From assembly GCA_030038645.1 (NCBI GenBank), contig JASHSR010000501.1:1-6562 (forward strand): a stretch of 6,562 nt of DNA, read 5' to 3'. Source of the DNA: Gammaproteobacteria bacterium (lineage in GTDB: Bacteria; Pseudomonadota; Gammaproteobacteria; Steroidobacterales; Steroidobacteraceae). This document shows, piece by piece, positions 1 to 5,889 of this stretch. The first letter of the stretch is position 1. The number at the start of each line of letters is the position of its first letter. The notes below the pieces were generated by a model that saw only the letters and a list, made by a program, of their open reading frames with translations, ran no database searches and was not told the origin of the DNA. A program made the position numbers and the translations under genes.

Positions 1-1570
1 GCAACGGCAGGACGCGCTCGCCGCGCAGCGTCGGGCCGGGAGCGATCAAACGGCCGAGCAGCGCTGGCAGCAGGAGGAGCTGCGGCGGCAGGCGGATCAG
101 CTCCGCCGGCAGCTCGAGCAGCTCGCTCAGAGCGAGCGCCTCGCTCGCAACGGGCCGAGCGGGCAGAGCGCGCAAGCCGGACAGGACTCGCAGAGCGGCC
201 AAGACGGGCAGAGCGGGCAGAGCGGGCAGAGCATGAGCGGCGGCCGGCTCGCCGGCGCGAGCGGGCGCATCGGGCAGGCGCTCGATGAGCTGCGCCAGGC
301 GGAGGATGACATGCGCCGCGCGGTCGATCAGGGCGACGACGCCGGAGCGCGCCGCGCCGCCGAGCGCCTGCGCGAGGCCGTGCAGGCCCTCGGGGGCATT
401 CAGCAGCGGGAGGCTCAAACGCAGCTCGCGGCGCTCCGGCAGGAAGCCGACCGGTTGGCGGCCGAGGAGCGCAAGCAGGCGGCTCGCTTGCAAGACTTGG
501 CGAGCCGGTCGCCCGCGGGGCTCGGCGCGTTTCGCGGAGGTCCGTCGGATCTGCCGCCGGTGCCCGGCCTGAGGGGTGGGCCCGGCGATGTGCAGACGAT
601 GATCGACGACCGCCAGCAGCTGGCGGACGATCTCGGGCAGCTCGAGGCGCGGATGCGGGATGCCGAGCGCGATACCTTGCCGCGCAGCCGCGCGGCGGCG
701 TCCAAGCTGCGCGATGCACTGAGCGACCTCGACGAGTCGGAGACCCAGACGCTCCTGCAGCGAAGCGCGGACCAAATGCGCCGCGGCTACGTTGCCAGGG
801 CGGACTCGACGGAGGGCGATATCGAGTCGTCGCTGCAGCACTTGAGCGATCAGCTCGGTCAAGCGGGCGCGGCGCTCGGGCAGGGTCAGCCGCCAGCGCA
901 GGACGCATTGGATGATGTGGAGCGGCTGCGCGATCGACTGGCGGCGCTCGACCCGGATCTTCGAAGCGCGGCGGAGGCGCGCCAAGGGGATCGCAGTGGG
1001 CAGGCGAGACAGCCGAATCAGCCCGGCCAGGCCGGTCAGGGAGGGCAGCCGGGCCAAGCGGGTCGAGCGGGCCCAGTCGGACGCGCGGGCGCGGACGGCG
1101 CGATCGTCGGACCGGTGACGGCGGGTGGCGGAGGAGTCGGCGGATTCGTGAACGGGGGCTGGAACACGGGAAACAACGGGCCGTACGGCGGCCGTGCCGC
1201 GGCTCCCGACACCTCAACGCCGCCGCCGATCTCTCCGCAGGAGGCCGAGCAGAGCTACCGGCAGGGCATGAGCGAGCTCAGCCAGCTGCGGCGCGCGGTC
1301 GGCAACGACGAGGAGCGGCGCCGCGAGGTCGATGAGCTGATCCGCTCGATGCAGCACCTCGATCCGCGGCGGTTTCCCGGCAATCCCGTGATGGTCCAGG
1401 AGCTCTACGGGCGAGTGCTGAGCGATGTGGATCGGTTGGAGCTGCAGCTGCGTCGTCAAACCGGCGAGGAGCAAGCGGTCGACGTTCGCAGCGAGCGACC
1501 GCAGATGGTGCCGCGGGGCTATCAGGACGCCGTCGCCGAGTACTATCGGCGGCTCAGCAAGAGTCCTTGA
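1..1570 (+). CDS. Large Gln/Gly-rich coiled-coil protein, C-terminal part (5' end outside window)
   Basis: I do not recognise this gene with certainty. The frame is open from base 2 to the TGA at 1568-1570, giving 522 visible residues; the internal ATG at 233 is not taken as the start because the same Gln/Arg-rich coiled-coil composition continues upstream of it. Visible residues about 1-47 are a charged helix (many Q, R, E, L). About 50-80 are a GQS/GQD-rich linker. About 88-170 and 195-330 are predicted coiled coil rich in Ala, Asp, Gln and Arg. About 330-410 are a Gly-rich stretch that begins collagen-like (GQAGQ, GRAGP) and ends in GGGG and PPP. About 412-522 form a compact helical domain with LDPRRFPGNP and a terminal GYQDAVAEYYRRLSK. 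No membrane segment is visible in this part. The architecture resembles DUF4175/TIGR02302 proteins, which have membrane helices near the N-terminus and a long Gln/Gly-rich exterior tail; that assignment is inference. The next gene lies 143 bases downstream on the same strand. Confidence 0.85.
   Translation, partial: QRQDALAAQRRAGSDQTAEQRWQQEELRRQADQLRRQLEQLAQSERLARNGPSGQSAQAGQDSQSGQDGQSGQSGQSMSGGRLAGASGRIGQALDELRQAEDDMRRAVDQGDDAGARRAAERLREAVQALGGIQQREAQTQLAALRQEADRLAAEERKQAARLQDLASRSPAGLGAFRGGPSDLPPVPGLRGGPGDVQTMIDDRQQLADDLGQLEARMRDAERDTLPRSRAAASKLRDALSDLDESETQTLLQRSADQMRRGYVARADSTEGDIESSLQHLSDQLGQAGAALGQGQPPAQDALDDVERLRDRLAALDPDLRSAAEARQGDRSGQARQPNQPGQAGQGGQPGQAGRAGPVGRAGADGAIVGPVTAGGGGVGGFVNGGWNTGNNGPYGGRAAAPDTSTPPPISPQEAEQSYRQGMSELSQLRRAVGNDEERRREVDELIRSMQHLDPRRFPGNPVMVQELYGRVLSDVDRLELQLRRQTGEEQAVDVRSERPQMVPRGYQDAVAEYYRRLSKSP
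206..232 (+). repeat. Perfect 9-base coding microsatellite (GGGCAGAGC x3)
   Basis: Three identical copies of GGGCAGAGC lie head to tail and encode Gly-Gln-Ser three times in the linker of the coiled-coil protein. A fourth identical copy lies apart at 161-169, in the same frame. Because the unit is a multiple of three, gain or loss of copies would change linker length without breaking the frame. Confidence 0.85.
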
Positions 1571-1647
1571 CGCCGCAGGCACGACTCAGAATGCCGATCA
1601 GATCGACCGTGGCGCCGGCCAAGGTGTCGAGCGCAGTCCGTCCGGGC

Positions 1648-1673
1648 CTTCTCCCGGTCCGCTGCGGGAGGAG
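1648..1673 (+). other. Strong hairpin in the spacer upstream of the TraB/GumN gene
   Basis: Bases 1648-1656 (CTTCTCCCG) pair with 1665-1673 (CGGGAGGAG) through nine base pairs including one G-U, around an eight-base loop. The 3' arm contains GGGAGGAG, the best Shine-Dalgarno-like sequence in the 1571-1713 spacer, and the hairpin would hide it. There is no T-run after it, so it is not a typical intrinsic terminator. The rest of the spacer shows no convincing promoter. The pairing is seen in the sequence; any regulatory role is inference. Confidence 0.4.
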
Positions 1674-1713
1674 CTTGTCCACTCTCGGGTCCAACGCCGC
1701 GCGCTGCAGGTCG

Positions 1714-2601
1714 ATGCTCCCGTGGAAGACGACCGTTGCAGCAGTGGTCGTCCTGTGCGCCTCACTGACCGCGTGGGGCGCCGCCCGTGCGGGCGCCGAG
1801 CATCATACCTTCTGGGTCGTTCACGGACGGCACAATACGGTCTACCTCCTCGGCTCCGTGCACATCCTGAAGCCGTCCGATAGCGCGCTTCCGCCGGAAG
1901 TGCTGCGCGCATACGCCGATGCGCATGCCCTCGTGATGGAGGTTCCGCTCAGCGACTTGTCGATCGACAAGTTGATGGGCCTCACGCTCGATCTAGGAAC
2001 GCTGCCGCCGGGTAAGACACTCGCGGCCGCGCTCGGGCCGGCCCTCTATGCCAATTTCTCCGCGCACGCGAAGCCGCTCGGACTGAACCCGGGCTATCTC
2101 AGCCACTTTCAGCCGTGGCTCGCGGCGCTGACGGTCGAGCAGCTCGAGCTCGCGAAGGCCGGATTCGACGTCGATTCGGGCGCCGACATGCAGCTGGCGC
2201 GGCGAGCCCAGGCGGACCACAAGCCGGTCATCGGCCTCGAGACGGCCAAGGATCAACTGAGCCTCTTCGCGCGCCTCGACGACGCCCAGCAGCGGGAGTT
2301 CATGCAGTACACGCTGCAGGACGCGGACAGCGCGCCCCGCGAGGTCGAGAGCCTGGTCGGAGCGTGGCGCGACGGTGACACCGGCGCGCTCGAGAAGGCC
2401 CTGCACGACGGCTTCGACCAGTTTCCAGACCTCTACCGGGAGCTCACGACGGATCGGAATCGCAAGTGGCTCACGGAGATTCTGCCTTTGCTGCGCGAGG
2501 ATCAGGATTATCTGATCGTCGTCGGCGCGCTGCACTTGGTCGGTCACGACGGCGTGATCGAACTGCTCAAGCAGCGCGGTTACGTCCCGATACAACACTG
2601 A
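1714..2601 (+). CDS. TraB/PrgY/GumN-family secreted protein, putative metalloprotease fold
   Basis: The 295-residue product matches the TraB/GumN family in length and motifs. Residues 1-28 are a signal peptide: MLPWK, a hydrophobic core from about 7 to 22, and a likely cleavage after A26 or A28 (ARA or AGA). No lipobox Cys is placed correctly, so a soluble periplasmic or secreted protein is expected. The family hallmarks are present: the first GxxH is GSVH at 47-50, a conserved acidic region follows at VMEVP (E76), then SGAD at 155-158, GLET at 174-177, RNRKW at 248-252, the second GxxH GALH at 271-274, and GHDGVIELL with a terminal GY. In Tiki/TraB proteins the two GxxH motifs are linked to metal-dependent proteolysis, but the substrate of bacterial GumN-like members is generally unknown. 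The frame is open back to a TTG at 1567 and has an ATG at 1591; 1714 is chosen because it puts the signal peptide at the N-terminus. The ribosome binding site there is weak. Confidence 0.88.
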   Translation: MLPWKTTVAAVVVLCASLTAWGAARAGAEHHTFWVVHGRHNTVYLLGSVHILKPSDSALPPEVLRAYADAHALVMEVPLSDLSIDKLMGLTLDLGTLPPGKTLAAALGPALYANFSAHAKPLGLNPGYLSHFQPWLAALTVEQLELAKAGFDVDSGADMQLARRAQADHKPVIGLETAKDQLSLFARLDDAQQREFMQYTLQDADSAPREVESLVGAWRDGDTGALEKALHDGFDQFPDLYRELTTDRNRKWLTEILPLLREDQDYLIVVGALHLVGHDGVIELLKQRGYVPIQH

Positions 2602-2606
2602 CAAGT

Positions 2607-2638
2607 CCTGGGGGGCCACCTCGGGGGTGTCCCGCAGG
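2607..2638. terminator. Imperfect GC-rich hairpin between convergent genes
   Basis: CCTG (2607-2610) pairs with CAGG (2635-2638), GGG (2613-2615) with CCC (2631-2633), and CACC (2617-2620) with GGTG (2626-2629) around a five-base loop, with small internal loops. It sits in the 63-base gap between the TGA of the TraB/GumN gene and the TAA of the permease gene, where termination from both sides is expected. There is no T-run on either strand, so intrinsic termination is not shown. It may only protect 3' ends or assist factor-dependent termination. Confidence 0.35.
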
Positions 2639-2664
2639 GCCGGAGCGATCCCGCACGGTGCGCT

Positions 2665-5148
2665 TTATTCGTAGCGCAACGCGGCGACGGGCTTGGCGCG
2701 AGCGACGCGGAGTGCGTGCCCGAGGACCGTCACCCAGGCGATCGCGATCGCGGCGGCGCTGGCGGCGAGGAAGCTGACGGCGCCGAGCTGGATGTGATAG
2801 GCGAAGCCTGCGAGCCAGCGGCCCATCACGACGTAGCACACTGGCCACGCGAGCAGCTGTGCCCAGAGCACCGGCAGCGTCAGCTGCCTCAGCAGGAGGC
2901 GCAGCACATCGGCTCGTCCCGCGCCCATCGCCTTGCGGATGCCCATCTCCTTGGTGCGCCGCTCGGCGATGGACGAGGCAAGGCCGTACATTCCGGCGCA
3001 CGCGAGCAGCAGGGCGATCGCGGAGCAGGCGGAGAAGACCTCACCGTCCGCCTCGATATCCGCATAGAGGCGACGAAGCGCTTGCGCAACAGGCAAGCGG
3101 CTCACGGGCCGGGAGGAGTCGAGCTGAGTCCAGCGCGCGTCGATCGCCGCGAGCGCTTGCGCTTCCTGCGGAGCGCTCACCTTCACGCTCAGGAGATCGA
3201 ACTGCTTGGGGTCCACGTAGAAGACTGTCGCGTCGATCGGCTTACGGATGGAGCCGACGGGAAAGTCGGGCACGACGCCGATGATCTCGGATGGCGGGCG
3301 CTCCCCCGGGTCGCCGAACACGTTGACCCGCTGCCCGACGGCCGCTTGGGCCGACGCAAAGCCGAATTTATGGACCGCGGTCTCGTTGATCACGATCGGC
3401 GTGCCGCGTGTCGAATTCATCTCCGGCGCTGAAGGCGTCTTCTCTGCTGCGCTCGTGCTCCGCGCCGAAGCCGTCCCTCCCGTTGCGCTCGCTCCGCGGG
3501 GGGCCGCATCGCCGCCTCGATCCCGCGAGAAGAAGCGCCCCGCGATGGGCTTCAGGCCGTAGAGCTCGAAGAAGCCGAAGTCGACGGACTCGTCCGTGAA
3601 GAAGGTCTTCACTCCGCGCCGCACCGCCCCGTAGCTTCTCCGATACACGTATCCGAGCGGTGCGCTCGCGGAGCACGCCGCGGCCACGACCCCCGGAAGG
3701 GACCGAAACGCATCGGCGTCGGTCTTTCCGCATGCGCCGTTGACCGCGAAAACTCTGGTCGTGCTCAGGAGGCCGGCCATTCTCTTTGCGTAGGACGTCT
3801 GATCGAAGACCACGACGATCGAGATGATGAGGCCGGTGAGCACCGCGAACTGAACCGTCACGAGCGCGCTCCGGACCGCCTCGCCTCCGGGGCGGGCCGA
3901 TCCCCCGCGGAGTGCCGTGACCGGCCGAAAGGACGAGAGGACGATTGCCGGATAGATTCCAGCCAGCACGCCGACCACGGCTGCGAAGCCGACAGCGGCT
4001 GGTAGGATCGAGGGATCGTGGAGGTAATCGAGCGTCAAGCGCGACTGCGAGAGTCGGTTGAACAGAGGAAGCAGAAGCTCGGCGAGCCCCAAGGCGACGA
4101 CCAACGCGAGGCCCGAGTGCAGCAGCGCTTCGCCGACGAACTGGACGAAGAGATCGCGGCGCGTGCCTCCCGATGCCTTCCGTACGCCCACCTCGACGTG
4201 GCGTGCCGCGGCGCGCGCCGTCGATAGATTGACGAAGTTGATCGCGGCTGCGAGGAGGATCAGAAGACCTATCGCTGCGATGGCATACAGGAGGGCGGGA
4301 CTCCCGCGCGGCTTCATCGAGCCGATGGCCGGGGGCAGCCAATGAATGGCCGCGATCGGCACGACGGAGAAGGAGAGCCGCAGTCCCCCTGCCATCTTGG
4401 GGCGGTACAGCGTTGCGATGAATTCGCTCAGCGACGCTCGGACCTGGTCGAGCGAGATCGCAGGAGGCAGTCGAAAGTAAACGTAGGCGTCCACCGCCTT
4501 TCCCAGGCCCGGTGGCTGCGCATCGAGCGCCGCGAACGGCGAGAAGGAGGCGCGGCTCGAGGCGACGATGCCCAAATCGAGATGGGTGTTCGGCGGCAGG
4601 TCCTCGATGACGGCCGCGACCCGCAGTGGATGTTGGCGATCGAGCAGGAGCGTATCACCGACCGGGTCGTCGCGGCCGAAGAGTCGGCGTGCGAGCGTGC
4701 GGGTGAGCACGACGCCGTCGGGCCTGCGCAGCGCTCCTGTCGGGTCTCCCGCAATCACGGGGAAGCGGAAGATGTCGAAGAGCTCCGGGTCCGCCCACGT
4801 TATCCGCTCGAGCGTATCGTTGTGATCGACGCGCACGCCGTGGCGGTCCTCCGTCATGATCCGCGCGATCTGGCGAATCTGCAGGCGAACTGCAAGCCAG
4901 CGAGCGAGGTCCGCTGCCGCGGAATCGGCGCGGAGCGGCGCCTGGCCGGAGGCGGCAAAGGACGAGGAGATGCTGTAAATGTCCCGATAGCCGGGAAGGA
5001 AGTGCTCGTAGGTCAGCTCGTTCCGGACGTAGAGCGCGGCGATGAGCGCCGCGGCGAGGCCCAGCGCGAGGCCGCAGACGCTGATGGCCGAGTACAACCT
5101 GTTGCGCGAGAGATTGCGCAGAGCGACGACCAGGTAGTGGCGCAACAT
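2665..5148 (-). CDS. MacB/FtsX-type ABC transporter permease with two FtsX modules
   Basis: This is the inner-membrane permease of an ABC exporter, 827 residues. Eight membrane segments can be placed by eye: about 20-41, 285-306, 343-362, 383-404, 429-449, 704-725, 757-776 and 790-811. Two large periplasmic domains lie after the first helix of each half (about 42-284 and 450-703), the layout of two MacB_PCD plus FtsX units in tandem. Each half has the cytoplasmic motif that contacts the ATPase: EVGVRKASGG at 319-328 and EMGIRKAMGA at 734-743. The C-terminus PVAALRYE is typical of the family. The start is set by a GAGGAA ribosome binding site seven bases upstream and by the N-terminal motif RNLSRNRLYS. 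It lies 41 bases after the ATPase gene in the same operon. The odd part is a low-complexity segment at about 543-582 in the second periplasmic domain, including a degenerate 12-residue duplication. No ATPase domain is fused, unlike E. coli MacB. The substrate is unknown; peptide, lipid or drug export are all possible for the family. Confidence 0.93.
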   Translation of the reverse strand: MLRHYLVVALRNLSRNRLYSAISVCGLALGLAAALIAALYVRNELTYEHFLPGYRDIYSISSSFAASGQAPLRADSAAADLARWLAVRLQIRQIARIMTEDRHGVRVDHNDTLERITWADPELFDIFRFPVIAGDPTGALRRPDGVVLTRTLARRLFGRDDPVGDTLLLDRQHPLRVAAVIEDLPPNTHLDLGIVASSRASFSPFAALDAQPPGLGKAVDAYVYFRLPPAISLDQVRASLSEFIATLYRPKMAGGLRLSFSVVPIAAIHWLPPAIGSMKPRGSPALLYAIAAIGLLILLAAAINFVNLSTARAAARHVEVGVRKASGGTRRDLFVQFVGEALLHSGLALVVALGLAELLLPLFNRLSQSRLTLDYLHDPSILPAAVGFAAVVGVLAGIYPAIVLSSFRPVTALRGGSARPGGEAVRSALVTVQFAVLTGLIISIVVVFDQTSYAKRMAGLLSTTRVFAVNGACGKTDADAFRSLPGVVAAACSASAPLGYVYRRSYGAVRRGVKTFFTDESVDFGFFELYGLKPIAGRFFSRDRGGDAAPRGASATGGTASARSTSAAEKTPSAPEMNSTRGTPIVINETAVHKFGFASAQAAVGQRVNVFGDPGERPPSEIIGVVPDFPVGSIRKPIDATVFYVDPKQFDLLSVKVSAPQEAQALAAIDARWTQLDSSRPVSRLPVAQALRRLYADIEADGEVFSACSAIALLLACAGMYGLASSIAERRTKEMGIRKAMGAGRADVLRLLLRQLTLPVLWAQLLAWPVCYVVMGRWLAGFAYHIQLGAVSFLAASAAAIAIAWVTVLGHALRVARAKPVAALRYE
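3427..3498 (-). repeat. Degenerate 36-base in-frame tandem duplication inside the permease
   Basis: Read on the minus strand, 3498-3463 encodes RGASATGGTASA and 3462-3427 encodes RSTSAAEKTPSA. The two 36-base units match at 24 of 36 positions by my alignment. The best conserved cores are AGCGCA and the ACG-nCT-TCn-GCG end. The units lie in an Ala/Ser/Thr-rich loop of the second periplasmic domain, between GRFFSRDRGGD and GTPIVINETAVHKFGF, both of which look like ordinary family sequence. Confidence 0.5.
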
Positions 5149-5153
5149 GGCGG

Positions 5154-5189
5154 TTTTCCTCGGGGTCGTCCTCGGCGTCGTGCTCGGCG
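5154..5189 (-). repeat. Three 12-base units filling the ATPase-permease spacer
   Basis: Minus-strand reading gives CGCCGAGCACGA (5189-5178), CGCCGAGGACGA (5177-5166) and CCCCGAGGAAAA (5165-5154). The first two differ at one base of 12; the third matches the second at 9 of 12. The array begins right after the ATPase stop codon and ends seven bases... within the leader of the permease, with the last unit holding its ribosome binding site. Confidence 0.6.
5156..5161 (-). promoter_or_regulatory. Ribosome binding site of the permease gene
   Basis: GAGGAA on the minus strand lies seven bases before the ATG at 5148-5146, an ideal distance. It fixes the permease start. A second GAGGA copy lies 12 bases further upstream in the repeated unit, too far away to serve this ATG. 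Confidence 0.75.
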
Positions 5190-5870
5190 CTACGCCGCAA
5201 GCAGCGTCTCGCTCACGACGCGGCCGTCGAGCAGCTTCACGGTGCGCTTGGCGCGCGCCGCATGCACGAGAGAGTGGGTCACCATCACGACGGTCGTTCC
5301 CGACGTATTGAGGCCGGCGAGGAGGTCCATGACGGCGGCGCCGTTCTCCGTATCGAGGTTGCCGGTCGGCTCGTCGGCTAGGATCAACTTCGGCTCGGCG
5401 ACCAGCGCGCGGGCGATCGCCACGCGCTGCTGCTGGCCTCCGGAGAGCTGCTGCGGCAGGTGGCGCGCGCGGTGCGCGATGCCCACGCGCTCCAGGGCCA
5501 CGGCGATGCGCCGCTTGCGGTCGCCGCGGGAGACGCGGCGATAGAGCAGTGCGACTTCGACGTTCTCGGCGACGCTGAGATCGTCGATGAGGTTGAAGCT
5601 CTGGAAGATGAATCCCACGCCCGTGCGTCGCAGCGCCGTGAGCCTCTGCTCGGAGTACTTGGAGACCTCCTCGCCGAAGAACCAGTAGGCGCCGCCGTCG
5701 GGGCTGTCGAGAAGCCCGAGAATGTTGAGCAGCGTCGACTTGCCGCAGCCCGAGGGGCCCATGACCGCGACGAACTCGCCGACGCCCACTTCGAGCGACA
5801 CATCGTCGAGCGCGCGGGTCTCGACCTCGGTGGTGCGATAGGTCTTGCGAACGCTTTCGAGTCTCAGCAT
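5190..5870 (-). CDS. ABC transporter ATP-binding protein, MacB/LolD type
   Basis: This 226-residue protein is a complete stand-alone nucleotide-binding domain of the family that powers MacB- and LolCDE-like transporters. All catalytic elements are present: Walker A GPSGCGKST at 38-46, Q-loop Q90 in FIFQSFNLI, signature LSGGQ at 142-146, Walker B LILADE at 162-167 with catalytic E167, D-loop NLD at 171-173 and the switch histidine H199 in VTHS. The N-terminus MLRLESVRKTY and the length are normal for the family. The ATG at 5870 is chosen because GGAG lies seven bases upstream; the frame continues upstream to 5996, but that part overlaps the adaptor gene and has no family likeness. It follows the adaptor gene by 19 bases and precedes the permease gene by 41 bases. 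Two copies are expected to bind the two cytoplasmic coupling motifs of the permease at the inner membrane. Residues 61-70 (AYWFFGEEVS) follow the common pattern for the group. Confidence 0.95.
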   Translation of the reverse strand: MLRLESVRKTYRTTEVETRALDDVSLEVGVGEFVAVMGPSGCGKSTLLNILGLLDSPDGGAYWFFGEEVSKYSEQRLTALRRTGVGFIFQSFNLIDDLSVAENVEVALLYRRVSRGDRKRRIAVALERVGIAHRARHLPQQLSGGQQQRVAIARALVAEPKLILADEPTGNLDTENGAAVMDLLAGLNTSGTTVVMVTHSLVHAARAKRTVKLLDGRVVSETLLAA

Positions 5871-5877
5871 GTCGGTG

Positions 5878-5881
5878 CTCC
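5878..5881 (-). promoter_or_regulatory. Ribosome binding site of the ATPase gene
   Basis: GGAG on the minus strand (within TGGAG, 5882-5878) lies seven bases before the ATG at 5870-5868. It sits in the 19-base gap after the adaptor stop codon and decides the start at 5870 over longer alternatives. Confidence 0.7.
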
Positions 5882-5889
5882 AGGCGTTT

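Noticed and set aside
1567..1592. Possible promoter: TTGACG at 1567-1572 with CAGAAT at 1587-1592
   Set aside because: The spacing is only 14 bases and the -10 match is 4 of 6. This is not convincing for a sigma-70-type promoter.
1567..1713. N-terminal extension of the TraB/GumN protein from TTG 1567 (overlapping the previous stop) or ATG 1591
   Set aside because: It would bury the signal peptide about 41-49 residues inside the protein behind an Arg-rich stretch, and neither start has a good ribosome binding site. Operon-style stop/start overlap made it tempting.
1993..2619. Minus-strand open frame of 208 codons opposite the TraB/GumN gene
   Set aside because: The sense strand encodes a family protein with both GxxH motifs and a signal peptide. 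The antisense product is a compositional shadow with no domain.
2716..3432. Plus-strand open frame of 238 codons within the permease gene
   Set aside because: It is antisense to the conserved C-terminal FtsX module, and its translation is a low-complexity mix of Arg, Gly, Asp and His.
3368..4342. Minus-strand open frame of 324 codons in another frame of the permease gene, as a sign of a frameshifted or second gene
   Set aside because: The permease frame is continuous and family-like across the same region, while this product is Arg/Pro/Gly-rich shadow sequence. No frameshift is needed.
4342..5544. Plus-strand open frame of 400 codons opposite the permease and ATPase genes
   Set aside because: It runs antisense to two well-supported genes and crosses their spacer. 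Its translation is Arg/Gly-rich without any recognisable domain. Long antisense frames are expected in GC-rich DNA.
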